From an uncultured Bacteroides sp. (lineage in GTDB: Bacteria > Bacteroidota > Bacteroidia > Bacteroidales > Bacteroidaceae), in contig CAMAFR010000005.1 of the NCBI GenBank assembly GCA_945833835.1, positions 1 through 64,000 on the forward strand: DNA of 64,000 nucleotides. The letters run 5' to 3'. Within the stretch, counting starts at the first letter, position 1, and each line of letters opens with the position of its first letter. Made by a program: the position numbers and the translations under genes. This document shows, in pieces, positions 20,610-29,129 of the stretch. The notes beneath the pieces were generated by a model. The model saw only the letters and a program-made list of their open reading frames with translations, ran no database searches and was not told the origin of the DNA.

Positions 20610-20913
20610 ATGGCAACTGTAAAAGTAAAGTTTCGTCCTTCGGTACAGGAGGACAAGGAGGGACGTTTGTTCTTCAGAGTGATTCATCATCGGGTAGCCA
20701 GACAGATAAAGTCGGAGCTGACCTTAAAGAATTCCGAATGGAACAGTCGGCAGGCTACGATAGTGTGGCCCGATGATTCGGAACGGAAAAATTATGGTCA
20801 TCAGCGAGGGTATGGGGCATGACAACGAGTCGACAACCCGCATCTATCTGGCTTCCATTGATGCTGTTGAGGTAGACAATGCCAATCGTCAGATTCTGGA
20901 TGAACTCGAATAA
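20610..20913 (+). pseudogene. Tyrosine recombinase/integrase remnant (N-terminal arm domain joined to C-terminal end, frameshifted)
   Basis: MATVKVKFRPSVQEDKEGRLFFRVIHHRVARQIKSELTL (frame of 20610) then, +1 frame, ISEGMGHDNESTTRIYLASIDAVEVDNANRQILDELE-stop at 20911-20913; central catalytic part absent. Confidence 0.8.
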
Positions 20914-20944
20914 ACCGGCCTTTTGAGTGAGAGGCTGATAGAAC

Positions 20945-20979
20945 GAGGGTGTATCTTGTTTTGGATGCATCCTCTTTTT
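20945..20979 (+). terminator. Intrinsic terminator of the integrase remnant
   Basis: GAGGGTGTATC-N8-GATGCATCCTC followed by TTTTT. Confidence 0.6.
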
Positions 20980-21093
20980 CGGGATTGGCCGTTCCTTCTT
21001 CCGGCGACTGCCCGCTTAAAAAAATGCAAAGAAGTGTGCTTGTTTACAATAGAATGTTTACTTTTGCAGCTCATTGAGTAAATAGTTGGATGA

Positions 21094-23787
21094 ATGACAC
21101 CGTTTGGAAACTCTACATACACATTGCCGATTCTGTTCATGACATTTCTATTGTCGTCTTTCTATGCCGAGGCGCAGCGTGCCCGTGGCAGGAGGGCACA
21201 GCGTCCGATGACAGAATTTGCCGATTCGGTGCCTGCTGCGGATACAGTCTCGTCTGACTCTGTGCAGAAGAAGCAGCCTTTGGACGCGCCGGTCGTGTAT
21301 GAGGCTTCCGACTCCATTGTCTTTACGAAAGGAGGATTCGCCCATCTGTATGGTAACGGTAAGGTGAATTACCAGAAAATAGAGCTGACATCGGCCATCA
21401 TCACCATGAACATGGACAGCAGCGTTGTCTATGCGCGGGGAGTGGAGGATTCTGCCGGTGTGGCGTCTGGCACACCGGTGTTCAAGGAAGGAGACACTCC
21501 TTATGAGTCCCACTCGATGCGCTATAATTTCAAGTCGAAAAAAGGGTTTATCAGCAATATCACCACCCAGCAGGGAGAAGGGTATGTCACCAGTATGGAA
21601 GCCAAGAAGAACGCCGATGACGAGATTTATATGCGTCAGGGGCGTTATACCACCTGTGACAACCACGAACATCCCCACTTTTATCTGAAGATGTCGGTGG
21701 CCAAGGTGCGCCCCCAGAAGAATGCCGTGTTCGGTCCGGCGCAGCTGGTGGTGGAAGATGTGCCGTTGCCCATCGCTGTGCCCTTCGGCTTTTTCCCTTT
21801 CAGCAGCAGTTATTCGTCGGGGTTCATCATGCCGACCTACGGCGACGAGATGAACCGTGGGTTCTACCTTCGTGACGGAGGCTATTATTTTGCCATCAGT
21901 GACCGGATGGACCTGAAGCTGTTGGGCGAAATCTACACGAAGGGTTCGTGGGGATTGTCGGCCGCCTCCAACTACACCAAGCGCTACCGGTACAGCGGCA
22001 GTTTCAATGCCAGTTATCTGGTGACGAAGACCGGCGAGAAGAATATGCCCGACTATGCCGTGTCGAAGGACTTCCGTATCCAGTGGAGCCACCGGCAGGA
22101 TGCCAAGGCCAATCCCAACAGTACGTTCTCGGCCAGTGTGAACTTCGCGACCAGCAGCTATGACAAATCGAGCCTCAGCACGCTCTACAATCCCAGTTCG
22201 TACAGTAACAACACCAAGGCGTCCAGCGTCAGCTATTCGCGCAATTTCCCCAGCATCGGTCTGAATATATCGGGGACGTTCAATATCACGCAGAACACGA
22301 AAGACTCGTCCATCAACATGACCTTGCCCGATTTGAACGTGGCGTTGAACCGCCTCTATCCGTTCAAGAAAAAGAATTCGTCGGGCGGCCATTGGTATGA
22401 GAAAATCTCCTTGCAATATACCGGTGCCATGACCAACTCGGTGAATACCAAGGACAACCTGCTTTTCAAGACACCGATGAAGCAGTGGCGGTCGGGCATG
22501 AAGCATTATATCCCGGTCGAAGGAAACTTCACGTTGTTCAACTACATCAACATCTCGCCCTCGTTCAACTATACCGAACGCTGGTACACGAAGAAGGTGA
22601 TGCAGAGTTATGATGAGGCACGCCGGCAGGTGGTGCGCGACACCATCAGCGGATTCAACCGCCTGTCAGAGTATAACATGGCCGTGTCGGTCACCACCAA
22701 GCTGTATGGTATGTACAAGCCGCTGTTCATGAAAAGCAAGGAAATCCAGATTCGTCACGTCGTGACCCCCACGGTGAGCTATACTTATACGCCCGACTGT
22801 GGCTCGCGCTACTACGAGGCATATACTTATACGGACGAGGACGGCAATGTGCGCATGACGGAGTATTCGCCTTATTCCGACGGTCCGTATGGCGTGCCGG
22901 GCAAGGGAGTGTCACAAAACGTCAGCTTCAATCTGAAGAACAATCTGGAAATGAAGATGAAATCGGACAAGGATACCACGGGGTACAAGAAAATCAGTCT
23001 GATAGATGATTTGAGTGGTACGCTGTCGTATGACATCGCCCGCAAGCGGTGGAGCAACCTGACGATGAACGCCCGATTGAAGCTGACCAAATCTTATACG
23101 TTCAACATGGCCGCCACGTTTGCCACGTATGCCTATAAGTTTGACGAGAACGGCAATGTGGTGGAAGGCGACCGGACGGAATGGTCGTATGGCCGTTTCG
23201 GACGTTTCCAGGGATACAGCGGCTCGTTCTCGTACACCTTGAATAATGATACGTTCAAGAAACTGTTTGGCAAGGGGGACGGAAAGGAGAAGGACAAGCC
23301 GAATAACCAGGAACCGGACGATGTGGAGGACGAGGACCTGGAAGAAAAAGAAGAAGACAAGGCGCACATCCGCAAGAAAGAGGATGCCAAGATTTCTTCG
23401 GACGGTTATTTGGCCTTCAAGATGCCGTGGACCCTGAGCCTGAGCTACAGTTACAGCATCAGCGAAGACCGGACGAAACCCATCAACATCAAGAATATGC
23501 GCTATCCGTATAAACTGACCCATTCGCTGAACGCTTCGGGAAATGTGAAGCTGGGCAGCCGGTGGAATGTGACCTACTCCAGCGGATACGACTTTACCAA
23601 CAAGAAGATTTCCATGACCACCCTGAACATCACGCGCGACCTGCATTGTTTCAACATGAGCTGCGGACTGGTGTTCGGACCGTTCACTTCCTATAATTTC
23701 TCCATCCGGGCCAACTCACAGATGCTGACCGATGCCCTGAAGTGGGACCAGCGGAGCAATACCGGCAGTGCGGTGACGTGGTATTGA
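21094..23787 (+). CDS. lptD: putative LPS-assembly protein LptD (OstA-like outer-membrane protein)
   Basis: Signal peptide, GNGKVNYQKIELTSAIITMNMDSSVVYARG OstA-like domain, FFPFSSSYSSGFIMPTYGD, large beta-rich C-terminus. Confidence 0.85.
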   Translation: MTPFGNSTYTLPILFMTFLLSSFYAEAQRARGRRAQRPMTEFADSVPAADTVSSDSVQKKQPLDAPVVYEASDSIVFTKGGFAHLYGNGKVNYQKIELTSAIITMNMDSSVVYARGVEDSAGVASGTPVFKEGDTPYESHSMRYNFKSKKGFISNITTQQGEGYVTSMEAKKNADDEIYMRQGRYTTCDNHEHPHFYLKMSVAKVRPQKNAVFGPAQLVVEDVPLPIAVPFGFFPFSSSYSSGFIMPTYGDEMNRGFYLRDGGYYFAISDRMDLKLLGEIYTKGSWGLSAASNYTKRYRYSGSFNASYLVTKTGEKNMPDYAVSKDFRIQWSHRQDAKANPNSTFSASVNFATSSYDKSSLSTLYNPSSYSNNTKASSVSYSRNFPSIGLNISGTFNITQNTKDSSINMTLPDLNVALNRLYPFKKKNSSGGHWYEKISLQYTGAMTNSVNTKDNLLFKTPMKQWRSGMKHYIPVEGNFTLFNYINISPSFNYTERWYTKKVMQSYDEARRQVVRDTISGFNRLSEYNMAVSVTTKLYGMYKPLFMKSKEIQIRHVVTPTVSYTYTPDCGSRYYEAYTYTDEDGNVRMTEYSPYSDGPYGVPGKGVSQNVSFNLKNNLEMKMKSDKDTTGYKKISLIDDLSGTLSYDIARKRWSNLTMNARLKLTKSYTFNMAATFATYAYKFDENGNVVEGDRTEWSYGRFGRFQGYSGSFSYTLNNDTFKKLFGKGDGKEKDKPNNQEPDDVEDEDLEEKEEDKAHIRKKEDAKISSDGYLAFKMPWTLSLSYSYSISEDRTKPINIKNMRYPYKLTHSLNASGNVKLGSRWNVTYSSGYDFTNKKISMTTLNITRDLHCFNMSCGLVFGPFTSYNFSIRANSQMLTDALKWDQRSNTGSAVTWY

Positions 23788-23827
23788 TGCCCGATGCGGC
23801 TACTGACAACCCTAATGAAGCATAACG

Positions 23828-24490
23828 ATGAATGTTCAGATAGAAGAAAGCTGGAAGCAGGTATTGGCTCCCGAATTTGAGAAAGACTACTTTGTGCGGC
23901 TGACGGACTTCGTGCGTCAGGAGTATCGTGTGACGACTGTTTATCCTCCTGGAAGGTTGATATTCAACGCCTTCAACCTTTGCCCGTTCGAGCAGGTGAA
24001 GGTGGTGATCATCGGTCAGGACCCTTATCACGGACCGGGACAGGCACACGGCTTGTGCTTCTCAGTGAACGATGGAGTGCCGTTTCCGCCGTCGTTGCAG
24101 AATATCTTTAAGGAAGTGCACGACGATACCGGCGCGCCGGTTCCGCCGACCGGCAACCTGACCCGTTGGGCGGAGCAAGGTGTGCTGATGCTGAACGCCA
24201 CGCTGACAGTCCGTGCCCATAGCGCAGGCTCGCATCAGCGTCAGGGCTGGGAAGAGTTTACCGACGCCGCCATCCGTGCCTTGGCCGGGCGGCGTGAACA
24301 CCTGGTGTTCATCCTATGGGGGGCGTATGCCCAGAAGAAGGGGGCTTTTATCGACCGTAACCGTCATCTGGTGCTGACGTCGGTCCATCCTTCGCCCTTA
24401 TCGGCCTATCATGGCTTTTTCGGCAACCATCATTTCAGTCAGGCCAATGCCTATCTGCAGGCGCATGGCCGAGAGCCCATCCGCTGGTAG
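23828..24490 (+). CDS. ung: uracil-DNA glycosylase
   Basis: VVIIGQDPYHGPGQAHGLCFSV and HPSPLSAYHGFFGNHHFSQAN. Confidence 0.97.
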   Translation: MNVQIEESWKQVLAPEFEKDYFVRLTDFVRQEYRVTTVYPPGRLIFNAFNLCPFEQVKVVIIGQDPYHGPGQAHGLCFSVNDGVPFPPSLQNIFKEVHDDTGAPVPPTGNLTRWAEQGVLMLNATLTVRAHSAGSHQRQGWEEFTDAAIRALAGRREHLVFILWGAYAQKKGAFIDRNRHLVLTSVHPSPLSAYHGFFGNHHFSQANAYLQAHGREPIRW

Positions 24491-24531
24491 TCGGGCAGGG
24501 GACCTCCGGTGGCCGGGGTATCCATAAAATG

Positions 24532-24574
24532 AGAGTGTGCCAAGAAGCTCCGGTCGGGGCCTTTGGCACACTCT
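24532..24574. terminator. Bidirectional terminator between convergent ung and asnA
   Basis: 12-bp stem AGAGTGTGCCAA / TTGGCACACTCT. Confidence 0.7.
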
Positions 24575-24611
24575 TGTCATTATAATAATGAATGATGCTG
24601 TCTGTGTTCCG

Positions 24612-25652
24612 TCAGATGAGCTGCATGCCCAGGCTGGCGCATTCCTGGCGCATGTCCTCGGGCCAGATGCTGGCTTGGATTTCGCCGATGTGGGCCTTCT
24701 TCAGATAGAGCATACACAGGCGTGACTGACCGATACCTCCACCGATGCTCAGCGGCAGCGAGCCTTCGAGCAGCCGGCGGTGGAAGTACAGTTGGGTACG
24801 TTCTTGCTTGCCGGTCATCTCCAGCTGTCGCAGCATGGCCTCCTTGTCTACGCGGATACCCATGGAAGAGAGCTCCATGGCACGTCCCAGCACATGGTTC
24901 CATACCAGCAGGTCGCCGTTCAGTCCTGCCAGGCCGGTCTGCGGGTCTATGGTAGTATAGTCGTCATAGTCGGGGGCGCGCAGGTCGTGCGGCTTTCCGT
25001 CGCTCAGTTGTCCGCCGATGCCGATGATGAACACGCTGCCATATTGTTCGGTAATCAGGTTCTCGCGTTCCTTCGGGGTCTTGTCGGGATACCTGTCCAG
25101 CAGCTCCTGCGCATGGATGAAGTGGATGTCGTGGGCCATGAACGGTGTGAGCTGCGGATACGATTCGCAAATCATGTATTCTGTGCGTCGCATGGCGGCG
25201 TAGATACGGGTGACGATGTTCTTGAGGAATGTCACATTGCGCTGTTCGGGGGTGATGACCCGCTCCCAGTCCCACTGGTCCACGTAAAGGGAGTGCAGGT
25301 TGCCCAGCTCTTCATCGGCACGGATGGCGTTCATGTCTGTATAGATGCCGAATCCCGGAGCGATGTGGTAGTCGGCCAAGGTGACCCGTTTCCATTTGGC
25401 CAACGAGTGTACCACTTCGGCCTGTTGTTCGCCCAGGTCCTTGATGGGGAACGACACGGGCCGTTCCACACCGTTCAGATCATCGTTGATACCCATCCCT
25501 TTCAATACGAACAGCGGGGCGGTGACACGCCGCAGACGGAGCTCGGATGACAGGTTCTGCTGGAAGAAATCCTTTATCTGCTTGATGCCCAACTCGGTCT
25601 GTTTCATGTCGAGCAACGGTTGGTAGCTGGCAGGTTTTATTAGATAACTCAT
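24612..25652 (-). CDS. asnA: aspartate--ammonia ligase
   Basis: KQTELGIKQIKDFFQQNLSSELRLRRVTAPLFV, LYVDQWDWERVI, SIGGGIGQSRLCMLYL. Confidence 0.95.
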   Translation of the reverse strand: MSYLIKPASYQPLLDMKQTELGIKQIKDFFQQNLSSELRLRRVTAPLFVLKGMGINDDLNGVERPVSFPIKDLGEQQAEVVHSLAKWKRVTLADYHIAPGFGIYTDMNAIRADEELGNLHSLYVDQWDWERVITPEQRNVTFLKNIVTRIYAAMRRTEYMICESYPQLTPFMAHDIHFIHAQELLDRYPDKTPKERENLITEQYGSVFIIGIGGQLSDGKPHDLRAPDYDDYTTIDPQTGLAGLNGDLLVWNHVLGRAMELSSMGIRVDKEAMLRQLEMTGKQERTQLYFHRRLLEGSLPLSIGGGIGQSRLCMLYLKKAHIGEIQASIWPEDMRQECASLGMQLI

Positions 25653-25836
25653 GTCTGTTTTTCTTAGTTGGTTTATTATAAATGCGTCGGCAAAGATAGG
25701 TATATTTTGTTATTGTGCAATATATTCTCCTTGAAATATTATCAAAATGTATCTTCTGTTCCTGCTATTGTGTGATATTTGATAGTAAGAGTAAGAGGGC
25801 TTTGCAGAAAAAGAACAAAAAAACTTCGAAACTTAT

Positions 25837-25867
25837 TTTGAGGTAATGCAGATAAATTGTACTTTTG
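25837..25867 (+). promoter_or_regulatory. Promoter of tRNA-Arg
   Basis: TTTG(25837-25840)-N19-TACTTTTG(25860-25867). Confidence 0.7.
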
Positions 25868-25885
25868 CACTGCATTTAAAAACAG

Positions 25886-25957
25886 GCACCTATAGTTCAA
25901 TGGATAGAATATCGGATTCCGGTTCCGACGATTGGGGTTCGACTCCCCATGGGTGTA
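25886..25957 (+). tRNA. tRNA-Arg (anticodon CCG)
   Basis: Cloverleaf: acceptor GCACCTA/TGGGTGT, anticodon arm TCGGA-TTCCGGT-TCCGA, T arm TGGGG-TTCGACT-CCCCA. Confidence 0.88.
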
Positions 25958-25974
25958 CTACTTGTTGTTACAGG

Positions 25975-26013
25975 ACAGAGGCTTCTCAAAACGTGTGTTT
26001 GTGAAGCCTCTGT
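25975..26013 (+). terminator. Hairpin downstream of tRNA-Arg
   Basis: ACAGAGGCTTC / GAAGCCTCTGT inverted repeat. Confidence 0.55.
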
Positions 26014-26027
26014 TCCTATTAAAACCT

Positions 26028-26777
26028 ATGGCTATGAAATATATGTTTGAGATTTGCGCCAATTCAGCTGAGAGCTGTTGGGCCGCCCGGCAAGGTGGGG
26101 CACACCGGGTAGAACTTTGTGCCGGTATTCCCGAAGGGGGGACCACTCCTTCGTATGGTGAAATGGTGGCGGCGCGCCAGATTCCCGGGCTGCGCCTGCA
26201 TGTCATTATCCGTCCGCGTGGAGGGGACTTTGTCTATACACCGCAGGAATTGGACATTATGGAAACGGATATAAAGATGGCGCGTCAGGCGGGAGCCGAC
26301 GGAGTGGTGTTCGGGTGTCTGAAGCCGGATGCCACACTTGATATGCCGGCGATGGAACGCCTGATGAAGGCGGCCGAAGGCATGTCTGTCACCTGCCATC
26401 GTGCGTTTGACTATGTGGCCGACCCGTTCGGTGCCTTGGAGCAACTCATAGGTCTGGGAGTGGACCGTATCCTGACCTCCGGGCAGCAGGTGAATGCCCT
26501 GAAGGGAGCTCCGCTGCTGGCCGAGCTGGTGCGGAAGGCGGACGGACGCATCATCATCTTGTGCGGATGTGGCGTGAACGAAAAGAACATTGCCGAATTG
26601 GCCCGTATCACCGGAGCGTCTGAGTTCCACTTCTCGGCCCGCGAGAACGTGGAGAGCACCATGCAGGTGCGTAATCCCGATTTGGCGATGGGAGCGGCCG
26701 ATGCCGACGAGTATGTCCGTCCGGTCACTACCGTCAAGCGTGTGCACGACACGATTGCAGCCTTGCTGGGTGAGTAG
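26028..26777 (+). CDS. cutC: copper homeostasis protein CutC family
   Basis: FEICANSAESCWAARQGGAHRVELCAGIPEGGTTPSYG, HVIIRPRGGDFVYT. Confidence 0.94.
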   Translation: MAMKYMFEICANSAESCWAARQGGAHRVELCAGIPEGGTTPSYGEMVAARQIPGLRLHVIIRPRGGDFVYTPQELDIMETDIKMARQAGADGVVFGCLKPDATLDMPAMERLMKAAEGMSVTCHRAFDYVADPFGALEQLIGLGVDRILTSGQQVNALKGAPLLAELVRKADGRIIILCGCGVNEKNIAELARITGASEFHFSARENVESTMQVRNPDLAMGAADADEYVRPVTTVKRVHDTIAALLGE

Positions 26778-26828
26778 TCCGTTTCTCCTACGAGGCAAGG
26801 TGGCTGGTGCCGGCATCCGCTCCGCACG

Positions 26829-27689
26829 TTAACGGCCGGAGCTGGCGGATTGTTCGAAGACGATGACAAAGGTGACGTGCCAGCCGCTGGCAGGTACATC
26901 GGCGAGCCTCAGGTCTCCGCCTTGTGCTACCATCAGCTGGCGCGACAGCGACAATCCGATGCCCGACCCGTTCCGTTTGGTTGTGAAGAAAGGGATGAAG
27001 ATTTCTCTGGCCGTCTCGGCGGAGATGAAGTGCCCGTCGTTGCTGACCAGCAAGGCGGCGTCCCATCGGATGTCGATGGTGCCGGCACCCGCTTCGGCGG
27101 CATTCTTCACCAGATTGACCAGCACTTGGCGTAGCATGTTCTTGTCGGCATGGACGGCCAGTCCGTGGGGCAGCCGTACCTGCCAGTGCAGCTGCGGGTA
27201 GAGGGTCCGTACAGCGTCAATGAGGTCCGACACTGCCATCCGGCAGGGCTGGGCTTCCTGCAGTTGCGTGAGTTTGCGGTAGCTGTCTATAAAGGCAATG
27301 AGTCCAGAGCCGGTGTCGTGAATGGCGCGCAGTCCTTCTTCGTACACAGTCCCCTGTATGTCGGGACGGCTCAGATAGGCCTGGCTGATGCTGTTGATGG
27401 GGGTGACGGTGTTCATGATTTCGTGTGTGAGCACGCGGGTCAGTTTCTGCCAGGCTTCCACCTCGTTGCGGGCGGTCAGCACGCCTGCCTCTTGGCCGAT
27501 GGCATTGAGCGTTTCCAGCAGGCCGCGTTCGCCCGGCCAGCTTCTCCGGGTGGGGAGCTGAAACATAAAGTCCCTGTTGCGGATGGCTTCGCGCATCAGG
27601 CGGGCCTGGATGTTCAGGCGGTGCAGCCGGTAGCCGTAACCGGCGGTGCATAGCAGCAGCAAAACGACGGCGATGGTCAGCGCTATCAT
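26829..27689 (-). CDS. sensor histidine kinase
   Basis: LTRVLTHEIMNTVTPINSISQAYLS H-box, NLVKNAAEAG N-box, GSGIGLSLSRQLM G-box. Confidence 0.9.
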   Translation of the reverse strand: MIALTIAVVLLLLCTAGYGYRLHRLNIQARLMREAIRNRDFMFQLPTRRSWPGERGLLETLNAIGQEAGVLTARNEVEAWQKLTRVLTHEIMNTVTPINSISQAYLSRPDIQGTVYEEGLRAIHDTGSGLIAFIDSYRKLTQLQEAQPCRMAVSDLIDAVRTLYPQLHWQVRLPHGLAVHADKNMLRQVLVNLVKNAAEAGAGTIDIRWDAALLVSNDGHFISAETAREIFIPFFTTKRNGSGIGLSLSRQLMVAQGGDLRLADVPASGWHVTFVIVFEQSASSGR

Positions 27690-28210
27690 ATTTTCTTCAT
27701 TTTGGCATACAGGGTCTGGCGGGTGATGCCCAGCAGTTCGGCAGCCTTGCTGCGGTTGCCGTGACAGCGGTCAATGACCTTGCGTACATGTTCTTTCTCC
27801 AGTTCTTCTAACGGGAGGATTTCCTTGCCGGCATCGACGGCGTCTTTCAGCGTGCGTATCAGCTCGTCGTTGTCCCATGGCTTGGTGACGAAATCCACCG
27901 CTCCTGCCTTCAGTCCTCTGACGGCCAGTCTCACGTCGGCGTAGGCCGTCATCAGCACAATCGGGATGTCTGGATGCCGTTTGTGGAGGGCGCGCAGCCA
28001 GAACAGCCCTTCGTCGCCCGAGTTGACACCGGGGCAGAAGTTCATGTCGAGCAGCAGGACATCTGCCGTTTCCTGTTGGAGGAGGGCCGGCAGGCCGTCG
28101 GGGTGGGCGAGCGGCACCACCCGTCCGAAAGTGCCGTTCAGGCATATCTTGATGGCCGTGAGGATGGCCGGATTGTCGTCAATCACCACTATCGTTCCGT
28201 AGGTTGCCAT
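27686..28210 (-). CDS. response regulator, receiver plus Fis-type HTH, no AAA+ domain
   Basis: GTIVVIDDNPAILTAIKICL, VLLLDMNFCPGVNSGDEGLFWLRALH, C-terminal VIDRCHGNRSKAAELLGITRQTLYAKMKKI. Confidence 0.9.
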   Translation of the reverse strand: MATYGTIVVIDDNPAILTAIKICLNGTFGRVVPLAHPDGLPALLQQETADVLLLDMNFCPGVNSGDEGLFWLRALHKRHPDIPIVLMTAYADVRLAVRGLKAGAVDFVTKPWDNDELIRTLKDAVDAGKEILPLEELEKEHVRKVIDRCHGNRSKAAELLGITRQTLYAKMKKI

Positions 28211-28280
28211 GGTCTTTTCTTTGTTTTTCGGTCGTGCGAAAGTAGCGAAAGATTTCCTGTCCGCCAAACCTGCTTGCAGA

Positions 28281-28322
28281 TTGTATGAGAATCATCCACG
28301 TTTCTGTATGATTTTCATACAA
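28281..28322. promoter_or_regulatory. Candidate response-regulator operator (paired ATGAnnnTCAT sites)
   Basis: TTGTATGAGAATCAT-N12-ATGATTTTCATACAA, 15-bp arms, one mismatch, between divergent genes. Confidence 0.6.
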
Positions 28323-28348
28323 CCCGCCGGCTGCGTCCCGTCTGTCCC

Positions 28349-28378
28349 TTGCCTGGAAAAGAGTTTGTCTTACCTTTG
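28349..28378 (+). promoter_or_regulatory. Promoter of the ABC transporter genes
   Basis: TTG-N19-TACCTTTG. Confidence 0.65.
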
Positions 28379-28402
28379 CCGGCAAATCATATCCACTGAC
28401 AC

Positions 28403-29095
28403 ATGATAAGCATAGAGCATCTGACGAAAACCTTCCGTACGGAAGAAGTGGAGACCGTTGCACTGAACGGCGTGAGCCTCCGGGTGGACGACGGCGAGTT
28501 TGTGGCCGTTATGGGGCCTTCGGGCTGTGGCAAGTCCACCTTGTTGAGTATCCTCGGCCTGCTGGACCGTCCTACAGCCGGCCGTTATTATTGGGACGGT
28601 CGGGAGGTAGGGCATCTCGGCGAGAATGAGCGAACCCTATACCGCCGGGGGCGCATCGGGTTCGTGTTCCAGAACTTCAATCTGATAGACGAGCTGACGG
28701 TGGAGGAGAATGTCGACCTCCAGCTGAAATATTTGTCCGTATCCAGGGCGGAGCGCAGGCAGCGGGTGCTGGAGGTGCTCCGGCAGGTAGGCCTCAGCCA
28801 GCGGGCCCGTCATTATCCTTCGCAGTTGTCGGGCGGGCAGCAGCAACGGGTGGCCATCGCCCGCGCCATTGTGGGAAGGCCCGGCCTGATTCTGGCGGAT
28901 GAGCCGACCGGCAACCTCGACTCGCGGAACCGTTTGGAGGTGATGGACCTGCTTTCCGGCCTTCATGCGGCGGGGACCACTTTGGTGATGGTGACGCATT
29001 CGCTGCAGGATGCCCTGCGGGCACAGCGCATTGTCCGCCTGTTCGACGGACAGATAGTGGACGACGGCACCGGGACCTGTGCCGGACCTGTCTGA
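28403..29095 (+). CDS. ABC transporter ATP-binding protein (LolD/MacB type)
   Basis: [55 protein letters not shown]. Confidence 0.95.
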   Translation: MISIEHLTKTFRTEEVETVALNGVSLRVDDGEFVAVMGPSGCGKSTLLSILGLLDRPTAGRYYWDGREVGHLGENERTLYRRGRIGFVFQNFNLIDELTVEENVDLQLKYLSVSRAERRQRVLEVLRQVGLSQRARHYPSQLSGGQQQRVAIARAIVGRPGLILADEPTGNLDSRNRLEVMDLLSGLHAAGTTLVMVTHSLQDALRAQRIVRLFDGQIVDDGTGTCAGPV

Positions 29096-29129
29096 AGACT
29101 TACAACCTGTTTTTAAATAGGATAGAACC

